Source: Streptomyces sp. OR43 (lineage in GTDB: Bacteria; Actinomycetota; Actinomycetes; Streptomycetales; Streptomycetaceae). Taken from it: a stretch of DNA of 64,000 bases. Location: assembly GCF_008042275.1 (NCBI RefSeq), contig NZ_RDBK01000043.1:3553063-3617062 (forward strand), written 5' to 3'. The notes below the pieces were generated by a model. The model was not told the origin of the DNA, searched no databases, and saw only the letters and a list, made by a program, of their open reading frames with translations. The position numbers and the translations under genes were made by a program. Position 1 is the first letter of the stretch, and each line of letters starts with the position of its first letter. This document shows, one piece after another, positions 25,762-34,328 of this stretch.

Positions 25762-28251
25762 ATGGAGTCTTCGGTTGACCGGATCGCACAGCCGTGGGGC
25801 AGCCGTACTCCGTACGCCCGGGGTGACGCGTGGCCCTGCCGGACGGACGCCCGTCTGACGGCGGGTGTGGAGCCCGACGAGGTGGAGCGGTGGGTGCAGG
25901 CTGCTTCGATTCTTCATTCCGACGGCGACGCCATGGACATCGCCGTCAAGGACGGCCGGATGGTGGGTGTGCGCGGCCGGGCGGTGGACCGTGTCAACCG
26001 TGGCCGGCTGGGGCCGAAGGACGTGTTCGGCTGGCAGGCCAACGCCTCCGCGGACCGGCTGACCAGGCCGCTGGTCCGTCGCGACGGAAAGCTCGTGGAA
26101 ACGGACTGGCACACCGCCATGTCGCTCGTGGCCGGTCGTTCGCGTGACCTGCTCCAGGAGCGGGGCCCCGGTTCGATCGGCTTCTACACGTCAGGCCAGT
26201 TGTACCTGGAGGAGTACTACACGCTGGCGGTCGCAGCCCGGGCCGGCATCGGCACCAACCATCTGGACGGCAACACCCGCCTGTGTACGTCGACGGCGGC
26301 CGAGGCGCTCAAGGAGTCCTTCGGCTGCGACGGTCAGCCCGGTACGTACGACGACATCGACCACGCCGACGTCATCGCGCTGTTCGGTCACAACCTGGCC
26401 GAGACGCAGCCCGTTCAGTGGATGCGTATCCTCGACCGGCTCGAGGGAGGCGATCCGCCGCGTCTGGTGTGTGTGGATCCGCGGCCCACGCGGGTCGCCC
26501 GCGCGGCCACCGTGCACCTGGCTCCGCGCGTGGGAACCAATGTGGCGCTGCTCAACGCGCTCCTGCACGAGATCATCCGCACCGGCCGCGTCGATCACGA
26601 CTATCTCGCGGCCCACACCGTCGGCTTCGAGGAGCTGGCGAAGATGGTCGAGGACCGTACTCCCGAGTGGGCGTCGGGTATCTGCGACGTTCCCGCGGCG
26701 CGGATCGTGGAGGCAGCGGAGGTACTCGGCACGGCCGACAGCCTGTTGTCCACCGTCCTGCAGGGTGTCTACCAGTCCCACCAGGCCACGGCCGCCGCGG
26801 TGCAGATCAACAATCTGCATCTGCTGCGCGGCATGCTGGGGCGGCCGGGCGCCGGCGTGCTGCAGATGAACGGGCAGCCCACCGCGCAGAACACCCGGGA
26901 GTGCGGTGCCGACGGAGACCTGCCCGGGTTCCGGAACTGGCAGAACGACCAGCAGGTGGCGGACCTCGCGAAGGTGTGGAACGTCGAACCCTCGACGATC
27001 CCGCATTACGCCCCGCCCACCCATGCCATGCAGATCTTCCGGTACGCGGAGCAGGGCTCGATCCGGATGCTCTGGATCAGCGGCACCAATCCGGCCGTGT
27101 CCCTGCCCGAGCTGTCCCGGATCCGTTCGATCCTGTCCCAGGAACGGCTGTTCGTCGTCGTCCAGGACCTGTTCCTCACGGAGACGGCTCAACTGGCGGA
27201 CGTGGTTCTGCCGGCGGCTACATGGGGCGAGAAGACCGGCACCTTCACCAACGCGGACCGCACCGTGCATCTGTCCGACAAGGCCGTGGAGCCGCCGGGC
27301 GAGGCGAGGCCGGACCTCGACATCTTCCTCGACTACGCGCAGCGCATGGACTTCCGGGACAAGGACGGCGCACCGCTGATTTCCTGGCACGATCCGGAGT
27401 CCGCGTTCGAGGCGTGGAAGCGCTGCAGCGCCGGGCGGCCCTGCGACTACACCGGCCTCACCTACGGGCTGCTCCGCGGCGGCAGCGGCATCCAGTGGCC
27501 TTGCAACGAGCAGGCGCCGGAGGGAACCAACCGCCTGTACACCGACGGCATCACCTGGGCGCACGCCGACGTGTGCGAGTCCTACGGCAAGGACCTCGTC
27601 ACCGGGGCGTCCGTCACAGCGGTCGAGTACCGCTCCCTCAACCCGGACGGCAAGGCGGTGATCAAGGCCGCCGAGTACCTCCCGCCGCACGAGTGGCCGA
27701 GTGACGACTATCCCTTCCAGTTGACGACCGGACGCACCCTCTACCACTTCCACACCCGCACCAAGACGGGCCGCGTGCCCCAACTGAACGCCGCGGCCCC
27801 CGACGTGTGGGTCGAGATCTCCGCCTCCGACGCGGAAGCCCGGGAGCTCGGCGAGGGCGACCTCGTCGAGGTCACCAGTCCGCGTGGCGCCCTGCGAGGG
27901 CGGTTGAGGATCACCGACATCCGGGCCGGCCTGCTGTTCGTCCCCTTCCACTACGGCTACTGGGACACGGACTCCGGCTCGGGACCGGACGACTCGACCC
28001 CGCCGCGCGCGGCGAACGAGACCACCGTCACCGACTGGGACCCGGTGTCCAAACAGCCGCTGTTCAAGACGGCCGCGGCCGCCGTCACCCTGCTGGAGAG
28101 GAGCTCCGGCCGTCCGGCGCCGGCGCCCACGACCACAGCGTCCGCGCCCTCCCGTGCGGCCGGCGTCCGCCCCACCCGAGGCGGCGCCACAGCCCGCGTC
28201 ACCGAGACAACCGGCACGTACCGGCACGAGACCGCCGGAGGCGCACAGTGA
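25762..28251 (+). CDS. Molybdopterin oxidoreductase lacking the N-terminal [4Fe-4S] cysteines
   Basis: An 829-residue DMSO-reductase-superfamily enzyme. The central region closely follows assimilatory nitrate reductase and formate dehydrogenase alpha subunits: DGNTRLCTSTAAEALKESFG supplies Cys175 as a likely molybdenum ligand, and GQPTAQNTRE, TNPAVSLPE, VVLPAATWGEKTGTFTN and the C-terminal TTGRTLYHFHT bind the bis-MGD cofactor. The N-terminal part, which normally holds C-x2-C-x3-C and a fourth Cys (G-x-LC-x-KG), has only Cys26 and reads GRLGPKD instead, so no cluster can form. No Tat signal is present, so the enzyme is cytoplasmic. GGGAGG precedes the ATG. The C-terminal 60 residues are Pro/Thr/Arg-rich. 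Substrate unknown. Confidence 0.85.
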   Translation: MESSVDRIAQPWGSRTPYARGDAWPCRTDARLTAGVEPDEVERWVQAASILHSDGDAMDIAVKDGRMVGVRGRAVDRVNRGRLGPKDVFGWQANASADRLTRPLVRRDGKLVETDWHTAMSLVAGRSRDLLQERGPGSIGFYTSGQLYLEEYYTLAVAARAGIGTNHLDGNTRLCTSTAAEALKESFGCDGQPGTYDDIDHADVIALFGHNLAETQPVQWMRILDRLEGGDPPRLVCVDPRPTRVARAATVHLAPRVGTNVALLNALLHEIIRTGRVDHDYLAAHTVGFEELAKMVEDRTPEWASGICDVPAARIVEAAEVLGTADSLLSTVLQGVYQSHQATAAAVQINNLHLLRGMLGRPGAGVLQMNGQPTAQNTRECGADGDLPGFRNWQNDQQVADLAKVWNVEPSTIPHYAPPTHAMQIFRYAEQGSIRMLWISGTNPAVSLPELSRIRSILSQERLFVVVQDLFLTETAQLADVVLPAATWGEKTGTFTNADRTVHLSDKAVEPPGEARPDLDIFLDYAQRMDFRDKDGAPLISWHDPESAFEAWKRCSAGRPCDYTGLTYGLLRGGSGIQWPCNEQAPEGTNRLYTDGITWAHADVCESYGKDLVTGASVTAVEYRSLNPDGKAVIKAAEYLPPHEWPSDDYPFQLTTGRTLYHFHTRTKTGRVPQLNAAAPDVWVEISASDAEARELGEGDLVEVTSPRGALRGRLRITDIRAGLLFVPFHYGYWDTDSGSGPDDSTPPRAANETTVTDWDPVSKQPLFKTAAAAVTLLERSSGRPAPAPTTTASAPSRAAGVRPTRGGATARVTETTGTYRHETAGGAQ

Positions 28252-28739
28252 ACGGCATCAACCTCACCCTGCGCGCGCTGCACCACGGAGAGCGGCACCT
28301 GGCCAAGGAACTGGCCGTCGTCGCCGAACGCCACATCACCGAGCACGAGATCCACCACCTCGCCATGGACCTGGTTACTTGGTCGAACGAGGCCTGCGTC
28401 CGCCTCGCGGAGACAGCCGGCCACTACGGCCTGGCTCTCGACGGTCCCGCGCACGCGTCCACATCCGGCCTGATGCCGGCGATTCGTGAGAAGACCGCCG
28501 AAGCCATGGATGCCCGGCCGGAGCCAGGTCTCCTCCTGCTGAAGGATCTGCGCGGTATCCACCTCGCCGCAGTGGGTAACTCCCTGTACTGGGAGATGCT
28601 CGCCCAGGCGGGGCAGGCAACGAAGGACACGCGCCTGCTGGACCTGGCATCGTCCTGCCACCCCCGGACCCTGCGGCAGATGCGCTGGTCCAACACCATG
28701 ATCAAGAATCTCTCACCCCAAGTCCTCACCAGTCTCTGA
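28248..28739 (+). CDS. Helical partner protein of the molybdopterin oxidoreductase, unknown
   Basis: A 163-residue soluble helical protein whose GTG overlaps the oxidoreductase stop by four bases (GTGA), so the two are made together. It is rich in His and Glu in the first 40 residues (LHHGERHLAKEL, then EHEIHHLAMDLVTW), which could form a metal- or heme-binding helical bundle of the ferritin-like kind. I do not recognise a named family. A role as electron-transfer or maturation partner is a guess from the coupling. Confidence 0.6.
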   Translation: MNGINLTLRALHHGERHLAKELAVVAERHITEHEIHHLAMDLVTWSNEACVRLAETAGHYGLALDGPAHASTSGLMPAIREKTAEAMDARPEPGLLLLKDLRGIHLAAVGNSLYWEMLAQAGQATKDTRLLDLASSCHPRTLRQMRWSNTMIKNLSPQVLTSL

Positions 28740-28743
28740 CCTG

Positions 28744-28775
28744 CCCGGCCGCACACCTCGGTGTCGCCGGCCGGG
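28744..28775 (+). terminator. Strong hairpin after molybdoenzyme operon
   Basis: CCCGGCCG (28744-28751) pairs with CGGCCGGG (28768-28775), and the loop has its own ACACC/GGTGT stem, making a nearly continuous hairpin four bases past the stop. No U-tract follows. Confidence 0.55.
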
Positions 28776-28944
28776 CCGGTCTTCCGGCGAAGCGATCGTT
28801 GCCGCGGCGATGTCCGGCCGGCGCTCATCGAACGCCTCGTCGTGATCGCGGGGGCAGCGGGAATACCTTGCCCCGCAGGTGTGGGGCCGCGGATCACGGA
28901 TACCCGGAGGAAGGACGCACGGGTGTGAAGGAGGAGGCGGTGGA

Positions 28945-29877
28945 GTGAGTCCAGACGTCGAGCTACGGATCGGGCGACGCAAGGTCAACGTCAAGCGGGC
29001 CGACAAGGTGTTGTTCCCGAGGGACGGCATCACGAAGGCCGATCTCGCCGAGCACTACCGGCGTGTGGCGCCGCGGATGCTGCCCGAGCTGCGCGGCAGG
29101 CCCCTGATGCTCGAGCGGATGCCGGACGGCATCGACGGAGACCGCTTCTATCAGAAGGAGGTCTCCGGCTACTTTCCCGAGTGGATCCATCGTGCCACGG
29201 TCGCCAAGGAAGACGGCGAGGTCACGCATGTGGTCTGCGACGACACCGCGACCTTGGTCTATCTCGCGGGCCAGGCGTGCATCACCCCGCACCGCTGGCT
29301 GAGCCGCGCCGACGAACCGCGCCGGCCCGACCGCATGGTCTTCGACCTGGACCCGCCCGCCGACGACTTCGCGCCCGTACGCCGAGCGGCGCACCGCCTG
29401 CACGAACTGCTCGAGGAGCTGGACCTCCCCTCGGGCCTGATGACCACAGGCTCACGGGGGCTGCACGTCGTCGTACCGCTGAACCGGCGCGATGACGCCG
29501 ACGACGTGCTGGCGCTCGCCCGCGCCATGGCCGGGACGCTTGCCTCGCGGTACGAGCAGGAGCTGACGACCGAGCCCCGCAAGGACGCCCGCAAGGGACG
29601 CCTGTACCTGGACGTCGCACGCAACGGCTACGCCCAGACCGTGGTCGCGCCGTTCGCCGTCCGGTCCAGGCCGGGCGCGCCCGTGGCGGTCCCGCTGGAC
29701 TGGGACGAACTGGACGACCCCGAAGTGACCGCACGCCGCTGGACGGTGACCGACCTCGGTGACCGCTTGGAGAAGGACCCGTGGGAGGGGCTCGGGCGCC
29801 GCGGCCGCGGCGTGACCGCGGCGAACCGGCGCCTGCGAGGGCCGGCACGGAGCGCGGGTGCCGCGCGCCGGGACTGA
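28945..29877 (+). CDS. Stand-alone LigD-type polymerase domain (NHEJ primase-polymerase)
   Basis: A 310-residue protein of the archaeo-eukaryotic primase fold found as the polymerase domain of bacterial LigD. The catalytic aspartates Asp134 and Asp136 lie in VFDLDPP, followed by TTGSRGLHVVVPL and the AYAQTVVAPFAVRSRPGAPVA motif of nucleotide and metal binding. It extends or primes ends with ribonucleotides in non-homologous end joining. No ligase, nuclease or ku gene is adjacent. The GTG at 28945 follows AAGGAGGAGG; a longer reading to 28879 has no support. Confidence 0.9.
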   Translation: MSPDVELRIGRRKVNVKRADKVLFPRDGITKADLAEHYRRVAPRMLPELRGRPLMLERMPDGIDGDRFYQKEVSGYFPEWIHRATVAKEDGEVTHVVCDDTATLVYLAGQACITPHRWLSRADEPRRPDRMVFDLDPPADDFAPVRRAAHRLHELLEELDLPSGLMTTGSRGLHVVVPLNRRDDADDVLALARAMAGTLASRYEQELTTEPRKDARKGRLYLDVARNGYAQTVVAPFAVRSRPGAPVAVPLDWDELDDPEVTARRWTVTDLGDRLEKDPWEGLGRRGRGVTAANRRLRGPARSAGAARRD

Positions 29878-29912
29878 CCTCCCTCATGGAGAGAGCCCGT
29901 ACACGAGCGGCA

Positions 29913-29934
29913 GCCTCTGCAGCCGGGCAGAGGC
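29913..29934. terminator. Hairpin between convergent ligD-pol and P450 genes
   Basis: GCCTCTGC (29913-29920) and GCAGAGGC (29927-29934) form a perfect eight-pair stem with a six-base loop, the best short hairpin in this stretch and well placed to stop both transcripts. Confidence 0.6.
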
Positions 29935-29952
29935 CCGGCCCGTCCCGAACGG

Positions 29953-31176
29953 CTACACCGGGGGCATGGGCGTCATGACGAAGCCGCTTCGTGGTGCCGT
30001 GGGCATGCGATGCAGCGGAATGCCCAGGTTCTGGGCGGGCACGTCGTAGCGCAGTCCGGCCAGCAGAGGGACCAGGGTTTCGAGGACCGTCAGCGTGACG
30101 TCCTCCCCGGGGCAGCGGTGGTTGGTGGCGGGGTCGCCTCCGCCCTGGGGCACCAGTTCGTCGCGGTCGGGCTCGTGACCCACGAAACGGCCCGGGTCGA
30201 ACGTGTACGGCTCCGGCCAGAGGCCCGGGTCGTGGTTCTGCCCGTACAGGTCGAGCAGGACCATGCTGCCGACCGGAATGTCCTGCCCATCCCAGCGTAG
30301 ATCGGCTGCGGCGAGCCCGCCGACGAAGGGCGCGAAGGGATAGAACCGTCGGACCTCGTGGGCGAAGGCGCGGGCGTAGGCCGCGTCGCCGGCGGCGAGG
30401 CGCTCGCGGTGTCCCGGCCAGCGGTGCAGGGCATGCGCGGCGAAGGTCAGGAACCAGGTGACAGCGACCGTCGGGCGGAGCACGTTCAGGACCTCGACCG
30501 CCGCGGTATCCGGGTCCAACGGTTGGCCCTCGGCGTCACGGTGGGCGGCCACGGCCGCAAGCACCGAACCCGCGGGAGCCGGTTGCGTCCCGTCGCGGGC
30601 CGCCTCGACAAGCCGGCCCAGACGTTCTTCCTGACGGCTGCGGGCACGGCGGGCCCGTAGGTGACGGGGCCCCGGCGTGGCGAAGCCGTCGACCATGGCG
30701 ACCAGATCGCGGGCCATCTCCTCAGTGCCGGCATCGTCGAGGGGCACGCCGGACCAGCCGCAGACTGAGCGCGTGAGCAGCAGGCTCGACTCGTCGAAGA
30801 GCACGACCTGGTCGCGGCCCGCCCACCGCTGCCGGGCGAGGTCCCACTCGGCCCTGAGCTGCTCCGCCAGGGAGCCGAGTCCGCCGCGGTCTTTGAGCAG
30901 GGACATGAACAGGGATTTGCGTACCCGGTGTTGGCGGCCGTCGAGCGTGTGCACGGCCCCGCGTCCGAAGAGAGTGTCGAGGACGGGGCCCGGCAGTGCG
31001 CCATGGCGCTCGATGTGGCTCTCGTCGTAGAAGAAGCGCACCGCTTCGGGGCCGTGGAGGGCCACAGCGTTCTTTCCCAAGAGACGGCAGTGCACCGGCT
31101 TGCCGCCGCTGCGGCGACGACGGTCGGGCAACCACGCGTATCCCTGGGCCATCAAGGCCAAGGTGCTGTCGAGCAC
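29953..31176 (-). CDS. CYP152-type cytochrome P450 (fatty-acid peroxygenase/decarboxylase)
   Basis: A P450 of about 407 residues. The heme-binding loop PQGGGDPATNHRCPGE has a Cys near residue 354, and the helix-I region reads LRPTVAVTWFLTFAAHAL, with the Arg-Pro pair (near 233-234) that replaces the acid-alcohol pair in CYP152 peroxygenases. Near residues 70-76 it reads LFGRGAVHTLDG, matching the OleT-JE residues Phe79 and His85 tied to decarboxylation of fatty acids to 1-alkenes; hydroxylating CYP152s carry Gln there. It would use hydrogen peroxide directly and needs no redox partner; none is encoded nearby. I chose the GTG at 31176 because GAGGGAGG lies six bases upstream, and a longer reading to 31365 has no support. 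Confidence 0.85.
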   Translation of the reverse strand: MLDSTLALMAQGYAWLPDRRRRSGGKPVHCRLLGKNAVALHGPEAVRFFYDESHIERHGALPGPVLDTLFGRGAVHTLDGRQHRVRKSLFMSLLKDRGGLGSLAEQLRAEWDLARQRWAGRDQVVLFDESSLLLTRSVCGWSGVPLDDAGTEEMARDLVAMVDGFATPGPRHLRARRARSRQEERLGRLVEAARDGTQPAPAGSVLAAVAAHRDAEGQPLDPDTAAVEVLNVLRPTVAVTWFLTFAAHALHRWPGHRERLAAGDAAYARAFAHEVRRFYPFAPFVGGLAAADLRWDGQDIPVGSMVLLDLYGQNHDPGLWPEPYTFDPGRFVGHEPDRDELVPQGGGDPATNHRCPGEDVTLTVLETLVPLLAGLRYDVPAQNLGIPLHRMPTAPRSGFVMTPMPPV

Positions 31177-31285
31177 GTAGAGCCTCCCTCTGCTGTGAAC
31201 GTGCCGGGTACGGGGCGGTGAGAGGTACACGGGCATACGGGTACGTACGCACGGGGGTTGCGAACGGAGCCGGCCGGGGCAGCGG

Positions 31286-31492
31286 TCAGGCGCCGCGTTG
31301 GCGGACGTCTTCTTGCGCGTCCTCGTTGGGGGACAGCGCGTCAGAAGCCTCGCCGTCCTGGCCACCCCGCTCCCCGTCGTCGTCCACGAGGTTCGTCTCG
31401 GTCTGTTCCGCCTCGTGCAGAACCTCGCCGGCGGCCGTGGCGGGATGCTCCTCGTCCCGTGCGGGTTCGTGCTTGGGGTGGTGCGTGCTCAT
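31286..31492 (-). CDS. Small acidic protein, unknown
   Basis: A 68-residue, strongly acidic and probably disordered protein (ETNLVDDDGERGGQDGEASD). AAGGAG sits four bases before the ATG, which argues strongly that it is real. It lies 109 bases upstream of the P450 start, between it and the Rho_N-like gene on the same strand. Function unknown. Confidence 0.6.
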   Translation of the reverse strand: MSTHHPKHEPARDEEHPATAAGEVLHEAEQTETNLVDDDGERGGQDGEASDALSPNEDAQEDVRQRGA

Positions 31493-31559
31493 GGGTCTCC
31501 TTGATCACATGGCTCCCACTGACCGGGCCCCGCGGGCCCGGGGGCGCTGCGGTTGTCGG

Positions 31560-31886
31560 TCAGCGGCCGAGGGCCTTGGCCAGCTGCTGTTTGTTCATGG
31601 ACGACCGGCCGTCGATGTTGCGCTTCTTGGCCTCCGCGTACAGCTGATCCTTTGTCTGCCCCTCAGAGCCACTGTGCGAGCGCTCGCCGCCGCGCTGGGA
31701 GGCGGACTTCTTGTCCCGCGTGGACGTCCTTCCGGCCGTTTTCGACTCGCCGGAACGGGCGCGTTCCTTGTTCACGGTGCGCGCCGCGATCTCCTTCGCA
31801 CGTCCTTCGGAGGCGCCGCGCTTCTCCGCGCCTTCCTTGATGTGCTCGTACTGACGCTCTCGCTTCTTGCTGGAACCCTGCGGCAT
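31560..31886 (-). CDS. Rho_N/SAP-like small basic protein
   Basis: A 108-residue basic protein with a disordered Lys/Arg/Ser-rich middle. The C-terminal TKDQLYAEAKKRNIDGRSSMNKQQLAKALG has the helix-loop-helix pattern of the Rho termination factor N-terminal (SAP-like) domain, which binds nucleic acid. The N-terminus (KKRERQYEHIKEGAEKRGASEGRAKEIAARTVNKERA) is typical of the proteins loosely called plasmid stabilisation protein in actinobacteria. AAGGGG lies upstream of the ATG. A role in stress or DNA binding is inferred only. Confidence 0.75.
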   Translation of the reverse strand: MPQGSSKKRERQYEHIKEGAEKRGASEGRAKEIAARTVNKERARSGESKTAGRTSTRDKKSASQRGGERSHSGSEGQTKDQLYAEAKKRNIDGRSSMNKQQLAKALGR

Positions 31887-32517
31887 GACGTACCCCTTCC
31901 CAACCGGATACGGTCCGCCGGGCGGGCTGCCCGACGGTTTTCCGCGTACCCTCCGGCGGGCCTCTCATCCATGACCCGGACGGATCCCATCTGACCTGAA
32001 GTCCTGGCAGGTGTGCGAGCAGGCGGCGACCGAACGGATGATGAGGAACCCCGCGCATCGAGCACGACTACCGCGAACAGAGGACCAGCCCTGGAGCCGA
32101 TGAGGTCCGCCCGCCTCGTCGCCACGCTGCCGACGCTCCCAGAGCTTGACGTACAGCTCGGTGAAGGAGCAGCCCGGCTGGACGCCGGACGCCCCGCGGC
32201 GCAAGGCGTCCGGCAGTTGCCGACCTGCGTAGCCGCGATCGTCGACTGCGCCCACGTGAGGTGGAACACCTGTTGGCCCACCCGGCTGGAGGTGCCACGG
32301 AACAGGATCCGGGACGGCGGGCCCAGGGCCCGGGGCGGGGGCATCCGGTGTGATGCGGTCCGGCCCCGGGCGAGAAGACCTCCTGGCTTGACGAGGCCTG
32401 TCGGAACCGCGTCAGCGGGCCGGGCGCGAGGAGGCCTGTCCGGACGGCGTCACCCGGCCGGGCGCGAGGAGGCCTGTCCGGACCGCGTCGCCCGGCCGGG
32501 CCGCCCGGTCCTGCCTC
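31887..32517. other. 630-base region without a clear gene
   Basis: Frames run through this stretch on both strands, but none has a ribosome site or family resemblance. The part nearest the DHA2 gene is a tandem-repeat array (32390-32501). Confidence 0.55.
32390..32501. repeat. Three tandem 38-bp repeats
   Basis: Units start at 32390, 32428 and 32466 (the last ends after about 36 bases). Each begins GA(C/G)GAGGCCTGTC and, in the last two, ends with the palindrome CCCGGCCGGG. Units 2 and 3 differ at two positions; unit 1 is more diverged. The array ends 16 bases before the DHA2 transporter stop. Confidence 0.85.
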
Positions 32518-34110
32518 TCAGTGACCGGCCGCGTCGGGACTGCGCCGTACACCGACCACGGCGAGCAGGGCGCCCAGCAGGCACAGCAGGCCCGAGACGA
32601 GCACGGCGGTGTGCACGCCGTTCATGAACGCCTGGTGGCTGCCCTCGACGACCGCGGACCTGAGCTGCGCCGGCATCCCGTCGGAGACCGGCGCGACGCC
32701 CATCGCCACGGCGTCCTTCGCCTCGCTCAGCCCATGGGCCGCATCGGCGGGAACCCCGGACGAGGTCAGCTCGCCGGTCAGGGTGGAGCCGACGCGGCTG
32801 CTGATCAGGGAGACCAGGACGGACGTGCCCAGCGCGCCGCCGATCTGCAGCGCCGTCGCCTGGAGGCCGCCGGCGACTCCGCCGTCCTTGACCGGCGCGT
32901 TCCCGACGATCGCGTCGGAGGACGACGCCATCACCATGCCGACGCCCAGTCCGAGTGCGATGAACGGGGGCCACATGGCGGTGTAGGACGAGTCGGCACC
33001 CCACCCGAGCATCGCGAAGCAGGCCGCCGCCTGGAGGGCCATACCCAGCGGCATCGTGAGCCGGGGGCCGAACTTCTGGGTCAGCGCGGCGCCCAGGGGC
33101 GATGCCACGACCGAAGCGAGGCTCAGCGGCAGCGTGCGGACACCGGCCTGGACAGGAGTGAAGCCCCGCACGTTCTGCAGGTACAGCATCACGAAGAAGA
33201 TCATGCCGAGCAGGACGAAGAAGTTCAGCGCGGTGATGACGGTGCCGATGGTCAGCGCCGGGTTACGGAACAGACGCATGGGCAACAGGGGGTGCGCGAC
33301 CCGTGTCTCGTAGCGGCCGAACAGCAGCAGGATCAGCACGCCGCCGATGATGGTCCCCAGCGTGCCGGCCGAAGTCCAGCCCCAGGTCTCGCCCTTGACG
33401 ACGCCGAAGACGACCGCGAGAAGGCCGAGCGCCAGCAGGACGACGCCCGGGATGTCGAACTTCTCGCCTGCGGCGCTGGTGTTCCTGCTCTGCGGCAGCA
33501 CGACGATGCTGAAGACGAGCGCGATGACGCCGATGGGCGCGTTGATGTAGAAGACCGACTCCCAGTTGACGTGCTCGACGAGCAGGCCGCCCACGATCGG
33601 ACCGAGCGCGGTGGAGACGGAGGACACCATGGCCCAGATGCCGACCGCCATGCCGAACTTCTTCGGCGGGAAGACGGCGCGCAGCATGCCCAGGGTGTTG
33701 GGCATCAGCAGTGCGCCGAAGAAGCCCTGGAGCGCGCGGAACGCGATGACGCCTTCGATGGATCCCGAGAGGCCGATGGCCACGGAGGCGACCGTGAATC
33801 CCGCGACTCCTACGAGATAGAAGGTGCGGCGGCCGAAACGGTCGCCGAGCTTGCCGCCGAGGATCAGCGCGGCGGCGAGGGCGAGCAGGTAGCTGTTGGT
33901 GACCCACTGGAGGTCGGCCGTGGAGGCGTTGAGGTCCCGGCCGATCTCCGGGTTGGCGATCGAGACGACCGAGCCGTCGAGGCCGACCATGAAGAGGCCG
34001 AAGGCGACGGCGACGAGTGTCAGCCACGGGTTCGCGCGGCGGCCGCGCGGCTTCTCCTCAGGGACCGCACGCGCGGGCGGAGCCGGGGAGTTCAGGACGT
34101 CGGAGGGCAT
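32518..34110 (-). CDS. DHA2-family MFS drug efflux transporter (EmrB/QacA type)
   Basis: A 530-residue protein with about 14 predicted helices. Motif A (GGKLGDRFGRRTFYLVG) follows helix 2; motif D1-like FGLFMVGLDGSVVSIANPEI opens helix 1; the proline-rich motif C region AMVSSVSTALGPIVGGLL lies in helix 5. This is the pattern of proton-driven multidrug efflux pumps. The ATG at 34110 follows GAAGGA eleven bases upstream. A MarR regulator lies 218 bases upstream on the same strand and probably controls it. Drug not predictable. Confidence 0.9.
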   Translation of the reverse strand: MPSDVLNSPAPPARAVPEEKPRGRRANPWLTLVAVAFGLFMVGLDGSVVSIANPEIGRDLNASTADLQWVTNSYLLALAAALILGGKLGDRFGRRTFYLVGVAGFTVASVAIGLSGSIEGVIAFRALQGFFGALLMPNTLGMLRAVFPPKKFGMAVGIWAMVSSVSTALGPIVGGLLVEHVNWESVFYINAPIGVIALVFSIVVLPQSRNTSAAGEKFDIPGVVLLALGLLAVVFGVVKGETWGWTSAGTLGTIIGGVLILLLFGRYETRVAHPLLPMRLFRNPALTIGTVITALNFFVLLGMIFFVMLYLQNVRGFTPVQAGVRTLPLSLASVVASPLGAALTQKFGPRLTMPLGMALQAAACFAMLGWGADSSYTAMWPPFIALGLGVGMVMASSSDAIVGNAPVKDGGVAGGLQATALQIGGALGTSVLVSLISSRVGSTLTGELTSSGVPADAAHGLSEAKDAVAMGVAPVSDGMPAQLRSAVVEGSHQAFMNGVHTAVLVSGLLCLLGALLAVVGVRRSPDAAGH

Positions 34111-34328
34111 GAAGGTGTCTGTCCTTCGTGAGATGTCGGGTGTGTGTCGGGTGTCATGCGCGGACGGGGCCGGCCGTCCGCGCATGGCGAAGCGGCATCC
34201 GGGGCCTGGGAAAGGCCGGACGCGGTGGGGGAGCGGTTTCATCCCGTCGGCACGCGGAAGCGGCCCGTGCGACTCGTACGACTACGGGCGCGACAGCCCG
34301 GGGAGTCCGGGGCGGCCGGCTGTGCGAG

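Noticed and set aside
26191..28227. A 678-codon minus-strand frame opposite the molybdoenzyme
   Set aside because: No family resemblance; it is the mirror of high third-position GC.
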